NCBI GenBank assembly: GCA_031291235.1
Contig: JARLJL010000022.1
Span: forward strand, 124,001-188,000
DNA: 64,000 nt
Direction of reading: 5' to 3'
DNA from: Sulfuriferula sp.
GTDB lineage: Bacteria > Pseudomonadota > Gammaproteobacteria > Burkholderiales > Sulfuriferulaceae
The position numbers and the translations under genes were made by a program. Every line of letters begins with the position of its first letter. Positions within the stretch are counted from its first letter, which is position 1. Below are positions 27,168-37,483 of the stretch, in pieces. A model generated the notes under the pieces. That model did not search any database and had not been told where the DNA came from. It worked only from the letters and a program-made list of their open reading frames with translations.

Positions 27168-27737
27168 GTGGCTGATACGAACGCGCTTGCTCAGTTTCTG
27201 GCAGAGGTGGAGCGGCGGGCTTATCGCCAGGCCGTATATGCTGTGCGCGATGAACAGGCGGCGCTGGATATCGTGCAGGATGCGATGATGAAGTTGGCCG
27301 AAAAATATTGTGCCCAGCCACCAGCAGAATTTCCCATGCTGTTCCAGCGCATACTGCAAAATACGATACGCGATTATTACCGCCGCCAAAAAGTACGGAA
27401 TTTTTGGGTAACAGCGGTGTCTTTCATTGCATCGGGTAGCGATGAGCAGGAAGATGAAGAGGCGTTGGAGCATACTCAGGCAGCCGATGAAAAAGACAAC
27501 CCGATCAATGTGCTGGCCAGCGGTAAAAATCTTGCCTTGATAGAGGCAGCAATAGAAAAATTGCCGGCTCGTCAACGCGAAGCCTTCCTGCTGCGTTATT
27601 GGGAAGAGATGGATATAGCAGAGACGGCTGAGGTAATGGGTTGCTCGGAAGGCAGCGTCAAGACTCACTGTTCACGCGCAGTGCATGCATTGGCTGTTGC
27701 GTTGCAAGATAAAGGAATGGCAGATGGACAAGGATAA
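27168..27737 (+). CDS. ECF (sigma-24-type) RNA polymerase sigma factor
   Basis: A 189-residue group 4 sigma factor. Region 2 includes AALDIVQDAMMKLAEKY and IRDYYRR; region 4 includes LPARQREAFLLRYWEEMD and the helix-turn-helix AETAEVMGCSEGSVKTH. An acidic linker (about 85-115) separates the regions. Start is GTG 27168 after an AGGGTGAT site. It is followed by a DUF3619 protein overlapping by 14 bases and a DUF3106 protein, a conserved trio in betaproteobacteria in which the DUF3619 membrane protein could act as the anti-sigma factor; that role is inference. Confidence 0.92.
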   Translation: MADTNALAQFLAEVERRAYRQAVYAVRDEQAALDIVQDAMMKLAEKYCAQPPAEFPMLFQRILQNTIRDYYRRQKVRNFWVTAVSFIASGSDEQEDEEALEHTQAADEKDNPINVLASGKNLALIEAAIEKLPARQREAFLLRYWEEMDIAETAEVMGCSEGSVKTHCSRAVHALAVALQDKGMADGQG

Positions 27738-28110
27738 ATACGCAAAGGAATTGATTGCCGTCCTGAATGACGGTCTGGGATCGTTGCGTCCGGAAGTGAC
27801 GCGTAATTTGCAGTTGGCTCGAGAGCGGGCCTGTGCGCTGGCTGAGCAACAGGTACACTCGCATCACTTCAAGTCGGCACATAGTCTGGCCTGGAGCGAT
27901 TGGGTGCGTCAGCATCGTACCGGATTGGTAGGTGCGCTGCTGGTCATGGTGCTGTTTGCCGGTGCGGCTGTGTTGCAGACCACATCCGGTTCGAATGACG
28001 ATGATGATACGGCTGCCATAGATACTGAGTTATTGACTGGGGATTTACCTGTAAATGCATATCTGGACGGGCACTTGAGCAAATGGGTCAACAATTCATC
28101 CGATTATTAA
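27724..28110 (+). CDS. DUF3619 family membrane protein, possible anti-sigma factor
   Basis: A 128-residue protein starting at ATG 27724 inside the sigma factor's 3' end. The cytoplasmic N-terminal part (MDKDKYAKELIAVLNDGL, then an Arg/Ala-rich helix) is followed by a single transmembrane segment at about residues 66-86 and an acidic periplasmic tail rich in Asp. The layout, gene order and coupling match a small transmembrane anti-sigma protein, but no characterised anti-sigma domain is recognised. It overlaps the next gene by 28 bases. Confidence 0.82.
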   Translation: MDKDKYAKELIAVLNDGLGSLRPEVTRNLQLARERACALAEQQVHSHHFKSAHSLAWSDWVRQHRTGLVGALLVMVLFAGAAVLQTTSGSNDDDDTAAIDTELLTGDLPVNAYLDGHLSKWVNNSSDY

Positions 28111-28532
28111 TATTGCTGGCCTGCTTGCTGGGTGTGGCCGAACCGTTATGGGCGGCTGGTAAAACCGGCGTCCCTCAATGGAAGGGCTTAACCCCCGCTC
28201 AGCAGACCATACTGGCGCCTGTCGCATCGAAATGGTCGAGCATGTCGGAACTGCAACGTTCCAGATTGCTTGCCGTCGCTGCAAAGTATCCGCAATTGAA
28301 GCCGGAAGAGCAGCAGCGTTTCCAGAAGCGTCTAACTACCTGGAGCTCGCTGACCAAGGAGCAGCGTGAACTGGCGCGGCAGAATTATAAGAAGCTGAAA
28401 CAGCTTCCGCCCAAGAAACAGCAGGTGGTCAAACAGAAATGGCTGGAAAAACAGAAGCAAACTGAAAACGTATCCTTGCCGGTTGAACCGGCCAAACCCG
28501 CAGTCGTCGACGAATCGCCATATTCACAGTGA
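28083..28532 (+). CDS. DUF3106 family exported protein
   Basis: A 149-residue protein with a signal peptide (about residues 1-25, ending AEPLWAAG). The mature region is helical and consists of degenerate repeats of the form W..LT..Q...L.P....W, including WKGLTPAQQTILAP, WSSMSELQRSRLL, and WSSLTKEQRELARQ, then a strongly basic Lys/Gln-rich tail. This pattern defines DUF3106. Function is unknown; as third gene of the sigma-24 unit it may be a periplasmic stress protein (loosely CpxP/Spy-like in character, inferred only). Confidence 0.82.
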   Translation: MGQQFIRLLILLACLLGVAEPLWAAGKTGVPQWKGLTPAQQTILAPVASKWSSMSELQRSRLLAVAAKYPQLKPEEQQRFQKRLTTWSSLTKEQRELARQNYKKLKQLPPKKQQVVKQKWLEKQKQTENVSLPVEPAKPAVVDESPYSQ

Positions 28533-28541
28533 AGCGAATGG

Positions 28542-28994
28542 TTAATAGGTGTTTTGTACTTCAGTGACTTGCGGGAAAGTACGGCGGACTATTTTCTCTA
28601 CAACATTCTTCAGATCCAGCATGGAGTTCGGGCAGCCTACGCAGGCACCTTTGAGGCGGACTCTGACTATACTCCCCTGAATCGCGACCAGTTCCAGGTC
28701 ACCCCCATCACGCAGTAAAATTTGCCGCGCTTCTTCCAGTACGGCAATCAGCGCAGCTTCGGTGAGCGGCGGCGTTTCGCCATTTACGATATAGGGGCGC
28801 AGTTTGTCGATACGCGCCTGACGCTGAGCGATGCGCGCAGCCAGCAGCGGTTCCCGTTCTTCCAGTTTGTCCAGTTCCTCTTCGCTATACCAGTGCGTTT
28901 CACCCTGATTTGTATCCAGCCCCATTTCACTGTCGCGAGCGGCAATTTCATCGGCTGAAAAGCGATGTATGGGGATGGTTTTACGGTCACTCAT
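28542..28994 (-). CDS. NifU C-terminal domain (Nfu-type) Fe-S scaffold protein
   Basis: A 150-residue protein whose C-terminal half (about 80-145) is an Nfu domain: LLRDGGDLELVAIQGSIV followed by the cluster-binding CVGC pair (Cys118, Cys121) and PNSMLDLKN. The N-terminal half is charged and helical and does not resemble the NfuA A-type domain. It likely carries or transfers Fe-S clusters in the cytoplasm. It is transcribed in the same direction as purL, 3 bases after its stop; PurL-family enzymes of some bacteria and amidophosphoribosyltransferase bind Fe-S, but no functional link is claimed. Confidence 0.9.
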   Translation of the reverse strand: MSDRKTIPIHRFSADEIAARDSEMGLDTNQGETHWYSEEELDKLEEREPLLAARIAQRQARIDKLRPYIVNGETPPLTEAALIAVLEEARQILLRDGGDLELVAIQGSIVRVRLKGACVGCPNSMLDLKNVVEKIVRRTFPQVTEVQNTY

Positions 28995-28997
28995 TGC

Positions 28998-31900
28998 TCA
29001 ATCCACCCATTTGCGCGCATTCTGGAACAGACGCAGCCATGGGCCATTTTCTTGCCGGGTATCAGGATACCAACTGTGCTGCACGGTACGGAATACGCGT
29101 TCAGGATGCGGCATCATGATGGTAAAGCGGCCGTCGGTACTGGTGACGCCGGTCAGACCGTTGGCAGAGCCATTGGGATTGAGAGGATAGGTTTCCGTTG
29201 CCCGGCCGTAATGATCAACAAAACGCAAAGCCCCGATTGCCTGCGCGGCATCGCCGGTCTGGGCGAAATTCGCATAGCCTTCACCGTGAGCGACAACGAC
29301 GGGCATGCGACTGCCCCTCATGTCGTTAAACAGGATCGACGGACTGTCGGTGACTTCGACCATGACAAAGCGCGCTTCGAACTGTTCGGATTGGTTGCGG
29401 GTGAACTTTGGCCAGTGCTGGGCACCGGGGATGATGGATTTGAGATTGCTCATCATTTGGCAGCCGTTGCATACGCCCAGTGCAAAACTGTCCGTGCGGT
29501 TGAAATACGCTTCAAACTCATGGCGCGCGCGCGGATTGAACAGTATGGATTTGGCCCAGCCTTCTCCGGCACCCAGCACGTCGCCATAGGAAAAGCCGCC
29601 GCAAGCCGCCAGTCCGCGGAAATCCGCCAGCGTCACGCGGCCTGCGATAATGTCGCTCATATGTACGTCTACCGCTTCGAATCCGGCGCGATCGAATGCA
29701 GCCGCCATTTCGACTTCGCCGTTGACGCCCTGTTCGCGCAGAATTGCGATGCGCGGCCTGTTGCCGCCGATGACGATGCTTTGTTCAGGATCGAAACTGA
29801 GCTGGACGGATAAGCCGGGGTCGTTACGATCCTGCAGCAGGGAAAATTCGCTGTCTGCGCAAGCGGGATTGTCGCGTAAACGTTGAATCCGGTAGCTGGT
29901 CTTGCTCCAGATGCGCTGCAATTCACTGCGATCGAAATCGAGTAATGCTTTATTGTTGCGGGTAACGCAAATGCGGTCGTTAGCGTTAGGGCCGCCTATG
30001 ACGTGGAACTCGCTACGCAAACCGGCCTTGAAGAAAGTCTGCATGACGTCGGCGGTATGTTCGCGTTTGACCTGCAACACGGCACCCAGTTCTTCGTTGA
30101 ACAATACGCCGAACACCCGTTCGCTGTAATCCTGCTCGGCGGGAATCAGCGGTACTTCATCATCCGCGCCTTCGGTTTCGACTTCAATGCGGAAACGATC
30201 CTGACACAGCTCGTCGGCATCGATCGTGATGCCGCAATGTCCGGCGAATGCCATCTCGCACAATGTCGCCCACAAGCCGCCGTCGGAACGGTCGTGGTAG
30301 GCAAGCAGTTTGTTCTCGGCATTCAGCGTCTGAATAGTTTCGAAAAATGCCCTGAGTTGTTGCGGCGAGTTGAGATCGGGGCTGACATTGCCGACCTGCT
30401 TGTATACTTGCGCCAGCGCCGAGCCGCCCAGGCGGTTGCGGCCACAACCGAGATCAATCAGGATCAGATCGGTTTCGCCCTGGTCTGTCCGCAGTTGCGG
30501 CGTTAACGTGCGGCGGGCATCCGGTGTCGGTGCAAATGCGGTGATGATGAGGGAGAGCGGAGCGGTCACAGCCTTGTCGACGCCGTTATCCTGCCAGGTT
30601 GTACGCATGGACAGGGAATCCTTGCCTACCGGAATGCTGATACCCAGGGCCGGGCATAATTCCAGACCGACGGCTTTGACCGTGTCGAACAATGCGGCAT
30701 CCTCGCCGGGGAATCCAGCCGCTGCCATCCAGTTGGCTGAAAGCTTAATGTCGCCTATCCGGTTGACGCGTGCAGCTGCAAGATTGGTCAGGGCCTCGCC
30801 GATAGCCATGCGTCCCGAAGCCGGCGCGTTGATCAGTGCCAGCGGAGTGCGTTCTCCCAGCGCAAAGGCTTCGCCGCAGTAGCTGGAGTAACCCATGGTG
30901 GTGACGGCTACGTCGGCAACAGGGACTTGCCATGGACCGACAAATTGATCGCGTGCGGTGTAGCCGCCAACGGTACGGTCGCCGATGGTGATGAGGAAGG
31001 ATTTGGCTGCGACGCTAGGCAGGTTCAATACGCGTGTTGCAGCTTCGGTCAGGGCGATGCCCTGGGTGCTGAATTCGGCAAGTTGACGCTGTACCCGTGT
31101 TACGTCACGCGTCATCCGCGGCGGCTTGCCCAGTAATACCGACATGTCCATGTCGACGGGCGTTGCCGGCAACAGGCTGTCGCTGACAGTCAAATGCGGT
31201 GCATCGGTGGCGACGCCAACGACGGCAAACGGACAGCGTTCGCGTTCGCACATGGCCTGGAACAATGCGAGACTGTCGGGGGCAATGGCGAGCACATAAC
31301 GTTCCTGCGATTCGTTGGACCAGATTTCACGCGGCGACATGCCGGATTCTTCCAGCGGCACATCGCGCAGCTGGAAGCTGGCGCCCCGTCCCGCCCCGTC
31401 CACCAGTTCGGGGAAGGCATTGGAAATGCCGCCGGCACCTACGTCATGGATGGAAAGGATGGGATTGTCCGCACTTAGCTGCCAGCAACGGTCGATCACT
31501 TCCTGAGCGCGGCGCTGCATTTCCGGATTGCCGCGTTGTACCGAGTCGAAATCCAGATTTTCGGCATTGGTGCCGGTGTCCATACTGGAGGCCGCTCCAC
31601 CGCCCAGGCCAATCAGCATGCCGGGGCCGCCGAGCTGGATCAGTAGGGTGCCGGGGGCGAAAGCCTGTTTGAAGCAATGTGCTGCATCGATATTGCCGAC
31701 GCCGCCAGCAAGCATGATGGGCTTGTGGTAACCGCGCATTTCGCCCGCGCATTGTTCCTCGAATGTACGGAAATAGCCTGCCAGATTCGGACGGCCGAAT
31801 TCGTTGTTGAATGCAGCCGCACCTAGCGGGCCGTCAATCATGATTTGCAGGGCGGAAGCGATGCGTTCCGGTTTGCCGTAGCCGTCGGCGCTGTGCTCGT

Positions 31901-32951
31901 ATCTTTCCCATGGCTGTACATAGCCGTTGATGCGCAGATTGGATACGGAAAAACCGCATAATCCGGCTTTCGGTTTCGAACCTGTGCCGGTTGCGCCTTC
32001 GTCGCGGATTTCGCCGCCCGAGCCGGTTGCTGCGCCGGGGAATGGCGAAATGGCGGTGGGGTGGTTATGTGTTTCGACTTTCATCAGGATATGGGTTGTC
32101 GCCTGATGATAGTTATAGCTGCCATCATGGGATGGGTAAAAGCGGGCGATATCCGCTCCCTCGATGACCGAAGAGTTATCCGAATAGGCGACGACAGTGC
32201 CCTCGGGGTGACGTGCATGGGTTTCGCGTATCATGCCGAACAGGGTATGTGGCTGCATTTCGCCATCGATGACCCAGGTGGCGTTAAATATTTTATGGCG
32301 GCAATGTTCGGAGTTGGCTTGCGCAAACATCATCAATTCGACATCGGTGGGATTGCGTCCTATCCGGGTGAAATTCGCCACCAGATAATCGATTTCATCT
32401 GCCGATAGCGCCAGCCCCATATCCTGATTGGCTTGCGCAAGTGCATCTTTGCCGCCGCCGAGTATGTCGACGGTGGTCAGGGGTTTGGGCGGCAAATGAC
32501 GGAATAATGCCTGCGCGCCATCCAGCTCGCCGAGGATGATTTCGGTCATGCGGTCGTGAATATGCGGGGCGATGACGGCTAGATCTACCGTCGTTAACGT
32601 CGCGCCGTCGCGCCGGGCAAAGTAATAGGCGGTTCCCCGCTCTATGCGCGAAATGGTTGCCAGGCCGCAGTGGCGCGCAATATCGGTGGCTTTGGATGAC
32701 CAGGGCGAAATGGTGCCGGGGCGCGGTACCGTTAGCATCAGTGTGCCGGCAGCACGGTCAGGGGCCGGTGTGCCGTAGGTGAGCAGGCTGTTGAGCGTAT
32801 TCAGTTCGGTAGCGGATAAGGGAGTCGCGGTTTCGGCGAAATGCCAGAATTGTGCGCCTATGCAGTCATAATCAGTTAAAGCGAGAGCGAGTTTGTCGAG
32901 ACGGAACTGGGAGAGCGCCGCGCCACCGGGCAGTTTGATTAAATCGGACAT
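28998..32951 (-). CDS. purL: Phosphoribosylformylglycinamidine synthase, single-chain
   Basis: Catalyses the fourth step of purine synthesis, FGAR to FGAM, using glutamine and ATP. The 1317-residue length is that of the large proteobacterial PurL, containing an N-terminal PurS-like region, the central synthase (motifs [31 protein letters not shown]), a second AIRS-like half ([30 protein letters not shown]), and a C-terminal class I glutaminase with nucleophile in [10 protein letters not shown] and the His of [10 protein letters not shown]. Fully consistent with an intact gene. Confidence 0.98.
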   Translation of the reverse strand: MSDLIKLPGGAALSQFRLDKLALALTDYDCIGAQFWHFAETATPLSATELNTLNSLLTYGTPAPDRAAGTLMLTVPRPGTISPWSSKATDIARHCGLATISRIERGTAYYFARRDGATLTTVDLAVIAPHIHDRMTEIILGELDGAQALFRHLPPKPLTTVDILGGGKDALAQANQDMGLALSADEIDYLVANFTRIGRNPTDVELMMFAQANSEHCRHKIFNATWVIDGEMQPHTLFGMIRETHARHPEGTVVAYSDNSSVIEGADIARFYPSHDGSYNYHQATTHILMKVETHNHPTAISPFPGAATGSGGEIRDEGATGTGSKPKAGLCGFSVSNLRINGYVQPWERYEHSADGYGKPERIASALQIMIDGPLGAAAFNNEFGRPNLAGYFRTFEEQCAGEMRGYHKPIMLAGGVGNIDAAHCFKQAFAPGTLLIQLGGPGMLIGLGGGAASSMDTGTNAENLDFDSVQRGNPEMQRRAQEVIDRCWQLSADNPILSIHDVGAGGISNAFPELVDGAGRGASFQLRDVPLEESGMSPREIWSNESQERYVLAIAPDSLALFQAMCERERCPFAVVGVATDAPHLTVSDSLLPATPVDMDMSVLLGKPPRMTRDVTRVQRQLAEFSTQGIALTEAATRVLNLPSVAAKSFLITIGDRTVGGYTARDQFVGPWQVPVADVAVTTMGYSSYCGEAFALGERTPLALINAPASGRMAIGEALTNLAAARVNRIGDIKLSANWMAAAGFPGEDAALFDTVKAVGLELCPALGISIPVGKDSLSMRTTWQDNGVDKAVTAPLSLIITAFAPTPDARRTLTPQLRTDQGETDLILIDLGCGRNRLGGSALAQVYKQVGNVSPDLNSPQQLRAFFETIQTLNAENKLLAYHDRSDGGLWATLCEMAFAGHCGITIDADELCQDRFRIEVETEGADDEVPLIPAEQDYSERVFGVLFNEELGAVLQVKREHTADVMQTFFKAGLRSEFHVIGGPNANDRICVTRNNKALLDFDRSELQRIWSKTSYRIQRLRDNPACADSEFSLLQDRNDPGLSVQLSFDPEQSIVIGGNRPRIAILREQGVNGEVEMAAAFDRAGFEAVDVHMSDIIAGRVTLADFRGLAACGGFSYGDVLGAGEGWAKSILFNPRARHEFEAYFNRTDSFALGVCNGCQMMSNLKSIIPGAQHWPKFTRNQSEQFEARFVMVEVTDSPSILFNDMRGSRMPVVVAHGEGYANFAQTGDAAQAIGALRFVDHYGRATETYPLNPNGSANGLTGVTSTDGRFTIMMPHPERVFRTVQHSWYPDTRQENGPWLRLFQNARKWVD

Positions 32952-33006
32952 AATGCGCTTGAGCGTTAAATAAAAGTGAATTTTACCCGAAAACGGGTTG
33001 CCTCGC

Positions 33007-34947
33007 TCAATGCTGTGCTTTGGGCAATGTGATAGTGAAGGTAGTGCCGCTGCCGGGCGCGCTGGTCACGGTGATCTCGCCGTGGTGGCGTTCGATCACG
33101 GTTTTGCTGATAATCAGCCCCAAGCCTACGCCTTCCGTTTCGGGTTGTTCCGGCGTGCGCAGGCGCTGATAGCGGGTAAACAGTCTGGGGAGCGCCTCGG
33201 CTGCTATGCCGTAACCGTGATCTTCTACCTGAATAATCCAGCTGTCGTCATCTTGCATCAGGCGCAGGATGATGCCGGTATCCGGCGGGCTGTATTTGAC
33301 GGCATTGGTTAATAAATTAAAGCAGGCGCGCTGGAATTGCGTACGTGCTGCCTGTATCCAGGCCTCGTCGATGCCGGAAAATTCGCGCGTTACGGTGATG
33401 CGTTTGGCCTGAGCCAATGCCCAGGTATCGTCTGCAGTCTCTTCGAGCATGGACACGAGATCGCATTCGGTAAAACGCTTCGGGTCCAGCGATTCCGCGC
33501 GTATCAGACGAAAGAAGTCATCCGCCAGATCCAGCGCGCCGGTTGCATAGCGTTTGATCTGTTCGCCGGGATTAGTGTCGCCGGGATGTTGCAGCAAGGC
33601 GAGGATGGAAGCGAGCGGCGCGCGTATGTCGTGTGAAATGAATTGCATCAGATCGTCGCGATTTTGTTGCGCCTGCTTGAGTGCGGCTTTGGTTCGGGTG
33701 GCGAGCTGAATGCGACGCGCTATGGGGTCCAGTGCGTTTTCCGGCGTTGCCGCAGCGTGGACGAGCTCATTGGCCATACTGGCGAGCTCCGTATCCAGAT
33801 AGCGTTGCGTGGTTTCCAGCCGTCGCCAGCTCCATACCGGATAGGCCAGGACGATACCCAGCAGCAATGCGGATGGCGCGAACCACAGCAGCGAAAAGCG
33901 CAACATAGCAGCGGCGATAGCTACGCTGCCGATGGCTGCCAGAAGCGAGAGCCACAAGCCATGGCGGGCGGGTAGCCGCAACAGTGCGAACAGCAAGATG
34001 CCGAGGCTGATCATGGTGATCCCGGCGTTTGCCCAGACGGGTAATAAATTGATAGTCAGGTGGCTGCGTAAGGCGTCGTAAATGTTGGCATTGATTTCTA
34101 CGCCGGACATGGGACGGTTTAGGCCTGATACTGGCGTTGATTGTATGTCGCCCATACCGGTTGCTGTTGCGCCTATGAAGACTACTTTATTGCGAAAGAA
34201 ACCAGGCGGGAATTTGTGCTGAATGATGTCGCTGTAAGCAATATGCCGGAAATGGCCAGGCGGCCCTGCGAATGGAATGTGTATCCAGTAATCGCGCGCC
34301 CAGTCTGCTGTTCCTGTTATAAATGAGGGTGCGCGTTCGCCGGGCAGGGTGGATATGGTGCCGGGCTGTGCGATATCAAGCAATGCGAGCGACAAGTGCG
34401 GATAATTCGGTGTGCCCATGCCTTCATGTAGATACACGCTACGCATGATGCCATCGGCATCCAGTTCGCTTTGAACGTGTCCGAGTGCTGCAGCGGCTTC
34501 GGCAAATGCAGGCAGCGGCAGTCCGTCGGCAAGCGTGCCGGAAGCGAGCACGGACTGAAATACCGGTAGTACGACATGCTTGTTGCGCCGTATTGCAGCG
34601 GCAAGCCGGGCATCGTCGCCGGGATGACTCGTGTCGGCTTCGCTCAGTATGATATCGAAGCCGACGGCACGCACACCGTCGCGGGTCAGAATGTCGAGCA
34701 ATTGGGCATGGATGGCTCGCGGCCACGGCCAGCGACCGAGCGCGGTCAGACTTTCGTCGTCAATGGCGGCGATGACGACATCGTCGGGCGCAGGGCGTTG
34801 CCAGAGCTTGAGCGCAGCGTCATAGAACAGGTTGTCCATGCGCCAGAATACCTGCTGGAACGACAGCACACCGACCAGTCCGATCAGGCTGATGCTGGTA
34901 ATCAGCCACTCATGTATGAGCGGGCGGTGCAGCTGTGGCGATGTCAT
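33007..34947 (-). CDS. CHASE2-domain sensor histidine kinase
   Basis: A 646-residue inner-membrane sensor. After an N-terminal membrane segment (about 15-33) an extracytoplasmic CHASE2 domain extends to about residue 290 ([34 protein letters not shown]), followed by three membrane segments (about 300-375). The cytoplasmic part has a HisKA H-box [14 protein letters not shown] (His near 436) and a HATPase with [20 protein letters not shown] and [12 protein letters not shown]. It is the last gene of an operon with an OmpR-type regulator and a LysM-FecR protein, joined to the latter by an ATGA overlap. Signal unknown. Confidence 0.94.
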   Translation of the reverse strand: MTSPQLHRPLIHEWLITSISLIGLVGVLSFQQVFWRMDNLFYDAALKLWQRPAPDDVVIAAIDDESLTALGRWPWPRAIHAQLLDILTRDGVRAVGFDIILSEADTSHPGDDARLAAAIRRNKHVVLPVFQSVLASGTLADGLPLPAFAEAAAALGHVQSELDADGIMRSVYLHEGMGTPNYPHLSLALLDIAQPGTISTLPGERAPSFITGTADWARDYWIHIPFAGPPGHFRHIAYSDIIQHKFPPGFFRNKVVFIGATATGMGDIQSTPVSGLNRPMSGVEINANIYDALRSHLTINLLPVWANAGITMISLGILLFALLRLPARHGLWLSLLAAIGSVAIAAAMLRFSLLWFAPSALLLGIVLAYPVWSWRRLETTQRYLDTELASMANELVHAAATPENALDPIARRIQLATRTKAALKQAQQNRDDLMQFISHDIRAPLASILALLQHPGDTNPGEQIKRYATGALDLADDFFRLIRAESLDPKRFTECDLVSMLEETADDTWALAQAKRITVTREFSGIDEAWIQAARTQFQRACFNLLTNAVKYSPPDTGIILRLMQDDDSWIIQVEDHGYGIAAEALPRLFTRYQRLRTPEQPETEGVGLGLIISKTVIERHHGEITVTSAPGSGTTFTITLPKAQH

Positions 34948-36557
34948 TCGTCAGCAGGATGCGAATTGTGCCACCAGTACCATTCTCCAAAAGGAATTTC
35001 AAAGCGCTGGGTTGTCGTATAAGGATTGACGTAACTGTCGGCATCGGTTGCCCGCACCCGGAAAAACCAGATTCCCCATGACGGTTTGGGCAAGCTGATT
35101 TCAGGCTTGCTCAGTGTATAGTGTTGGAGTGCTTCCTTAAACTGGCGGTCGCGGGCTATGTCCAGCTCATATGTCTGACCGGGTTCGCCGGACCAGCTTA
35201 ATTGTATCGAATCGGCGCCGATTACCGGTGGCGGCGGCGTTGCCGGCATGGGTTTAAGCGTGAATTGCCGGACGTCGCCGTAGGGTCCCCGGTCGCCGTC
35301 GCTGCGGATGCTGGCGATTCGCCAGAAATAGACGCCGGGGGCGAGTGCCTGCGCCGGTGTGTAGGTGTTGCCGCTCAGCTTGTCGGCATCTGTGGTTATG
35401 GTATGGAAATCCGCCTGCTGCGCTATTTGTAGATGATAGCTGGCGGCATCGTCCGCCAGCGTCCAGTTAAACGTGACATGCTCGCCGGACAGTTTGCCGT
35501 TATTGGCCGGCTGGATGACAAAAGGCGGTTCGGGACGCGCTTTCAGTACGAATTCACGTTGTGCATCCAGACCTTCCAGCCCGTTCCGGTCTACTGCGCG
35601 GAGCCGCAGCCAGTATTTACCGTCGTCCAATCCGTCGAATTTGATACTGGGAGAATTGAATAGATGGTCGCGCAGAATGCGGGTGAATTGGGCATCGTCT
35701 GCAATCTGGGCGCGATAAGCTGACGCGCCTTCCGATGCCGCGAGATCGAAGCGGATGACCGGCCTTTCCTGTAGCGTCGGCAGTCTTGTCAGATCAAGTG
35801 CCGGAAGTAATGCGACTGGCGTCATCGGCGGCTTGTCGTTGGTGACAATATTGCCGAAGCCTGCAGCTACGCCGACGGCAGTCTGATCGTCGGCATCGGC
35901 AACGCGTACCAGTCCTTCGGTGACTTCGGTGCGGCTGGTTTGTGTGTCATCGCTGGCAACCCGGAATTGCGTGCCGCGTACGCTCATGACTGCGCTTGGC
36001 GTGGTGATGCGGTAGCGCGGCGAGGGGCCTGCTGTTTTTGCCGCCTGAGTTTCCACCCGGCCGGTTTGCAATTTGACCGTGCTATCGTAAGTTCGGCCTA
36101 TCGTGAATTTTTTCAAGGCCGTCAGGGTAACGCGGCTGTCGGCCTGCACGGCCAAATGGGTGCCGTTGGCGAATTGCAGCAATACGAAGCCGTCACTGCC
36201 GGTGACGATCTCGGTGCCGCTTTTCAGCAAGGAATTCGGTGTCAGCGGTTGCTGGTCTGCCTGCGCGTGGCCGACGACGCTAATGACTTTTGCTGGTGCG
36301 TCTTCGCTGCGCAATAACGCAACGGGTATATGCAGTATCGATCCGGTGGGGATCAGTCTCGGGTTCTGAATATGGTTGAGTTTTTGCAGCTGTTTCCAGT
36401 CGTCTGGCTTGTTCAGCTGTTTGCCGATGTCGATGAGGGTATCGCCGCGTTGTGTCGTGTAGAGCAACTCGTCGGCAGGCGGGGACACGGCTTGTGCCGA
36501 TTGCAGCCAGGTGCAGGACAGGCCGGTGAAGAGTAGGGCATAGTAAGCGAGGCGCAT
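34944..36557 (-). CDS. Secreted LysM-FecR-domain protein with Fn3-like repeats
   Basis: A 537-residue exported protein: signal peptide (about 1-23), LysM peptidoglycan-binding module (about 30-80, YTTQRGDTLIDIGKQLN), FecR domain (about 90-250, including SGTEIVTGSDGFVLLQF and MSVRGTQFRVA), then two or three Fn3/Ig-like beta-sandwich repeats to the C-terminus (YWLRLRAVDRNGLEG, YFWRIASIRSDGDRG, IWFFRVRATDADSY). Located between a response regulator and a CHASE2 kinase with 5-base TGATG and 4-base ATGA junctions. FecR domains here are not the iron-citrate transmembrane regulators; a periplasmic partner or ligand sensor for the kinase is a plausible role, inferred from gene order. Confidence 0.9.
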   Translation of the reverse strand: MRLAYYALLFTGLSCTWLQSAQAVSPPADELLYTTQRGDTLIDIGKQLNKPDDWKQLQKLNHIQNPRLIPTGSILHIPVALLRSEDAPAKVISVVGHAQADQQPLTPNSLLKSGTEIVTGSDGFVLLQFANGTHLAVQADSRVTLTALKKFTIGRTYDSTVKLQTGRVETQAAKTAGPSPRYRITTPSAVMSVRGTQFRVASDDTQTSRTEVTEGLVRVADADDQTAVGVAAGFGNIVTNDKPPMTPVALLPALDLTRLPTLQERPVIRFDLAASEGASAYRAQIADDAQFTRILRDHLFNSPSIKFDGLDDGKYWLRLRAVDRNGLEGLDAQREFVLKARPEPPFVIQPANNGKLSGEHVTFNWTLADDAASYHLQIAQQADFHTITTDADKLSGNTYTPAQALAPGVYFWRIASIRSDGDRGPYGDVRQFTLKPMPATPPPPVIGADSIQLSWSGEPGQTYELDIARDRQFKEALQHYTLSKPEISLPKPSWGIWFFRVRATDADSYVNPYTTTQRFEIPFGEWYWWHNSHPADE

Positions 36558-37258
36558 CAGGAGGCTTCCGTTGAATTGACATGTTCCAAACGATAGCCGT
36601 GATTATAAACGGCTTTGAGCTGATAGCCGTTTTCCGGGCGCAAGACGAGCTTGTTGCGTATGCGGCTGATATGCGTATCTATGGTGCGGGTCGGAATATC
36701 CACATTCATTCCCCATACCGCTTCCAGAAGATGGGCGCGGGAGATGATGCGGTTGAGATTGCTGAAAAAGAACAGGGCCAGTTCAAATTCCTTTTCTGTC
36801 ATTTCAACCGGCGCATAGTGATAAAGCGCGCGAGAGCCGCCTGTTTCGAAACGGTAGGGGGGCGCATCGATGACGGAAACGCCGACTCGCGGCATATAGG
36901 CGCGCCTGTAAACGGCATCAAGACGCGACAGCAATTCCTGACGGCGTGCAGGCTTGATGATGTAATCGTCTGCGCCTGCGTTGAGGATGCTGGAAATGTC
37001 TTCTTCGGTATCCCGGCTGGTCAGGAAGATGATGGGGGCATCAATGCGCCTGGATTGGCGCAGCCAGCGCAGTACCTCTTCGCCAGTGATATCCGGTAGC
37101 AGCCAGTCGAGGATATATACGTCGAAAGTTTCGCGACCTACTGCATTCATCAAATCGAGCGATAAGGTGTAATGCTGTGCGGCATGTCCGGCTTCTTGCA
37201 GCCAGTGCAGGATAATTTCGGCTTGCGGGATATTGTCTTCGAGTAATGCGATGCGCAA
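36557..37258 (-). CDS. OmpR-family response regulator
   Basis: A 233-residue two-component regulator. The receiver domain (about 1-118) has acidic residues LLEDN, the phosphoacceptor Asp51 in VYILDWLLPD, Thr/Ser in FLTSRD and Lys in DDYIIKPARR. The C-terminal winged helix (about 135-228) shows EMTEKEFELALFFFSN and RTIDTHISRIRNKL, typical DNA-recognition elements. First gene of the operon with the LysM-FecR protein and the CHASE2 kinase, which is its likely cognate sensor. Confidence 0.95.
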   Translation of the reverse strand: MRIALLEDNIPQAEIILHWLQEAGHAAQHYTLSLDLMNAVGRETFDVYILDWLLPDITGEEVLRWLRQSRRIDAPIIFLTSRDTEEDISSILNAGADDYIIKPARRQELLSRLDAVYRRAYMPRVGVSVIDAPPYRFETGGSRALYHYAPVEMTEKEFELALFFFSNLNRIISRAHLLEAVWGMNVDIPTRTIDTHISRIRNKLVLRPENGYQLKAVYNHGYRLEHVNSTEAS

Positions 37259-37420
37259 TTCGGGTGAGTCCTTAACGGTTTAATAGGTGTCAACCAGACT
37301 GAAAAGTCTGATTAAAGTATATCAGACGCCTGTTTATGTCCCGGTTAATTATGAATTAACAATTGACAATTGTGCGTTGGTTTAAATCGGGTTCGCCATG
37401 ACGCCGTCGGAGTGCTGAAA

Positions 37421-37462
37421 TCGTACGCGCCGCCATTTCAGGTGAAATGGCGGCGCGTACGA
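37421..37462. repeat. Perfect 20-base inverted repeat downstream of hsp20
   Basis: Arms at 37421-37440 and 37443-37462 are perfectly complementary over 20 bases with only two bases (GG) between them; the inner arm reads GCGCCGCCATTTCA. It lies 21 bases after the small heat-shock gene stop and about 160 before the response-regulator ATG (both minus strand). It could be a terminator or mRNA-stabilising hairpin for hsp20, though no T-run follows on that strand, or a binding site. Confidence 0.7.
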
Positions 37463-37483
37463 CCGGGCTGTTGATTGGCAGGA

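Noticed and set aside
34944..36557. Interpretation of the FecR-domain protein as a FecI/FecR-type iron signalling anti-sigma factor
   Set aside because: It has a signal peptide and LysM rather than a cytoplasmic anti-sigma domain, and no ECF sigma or TonB receptor is adjacent.
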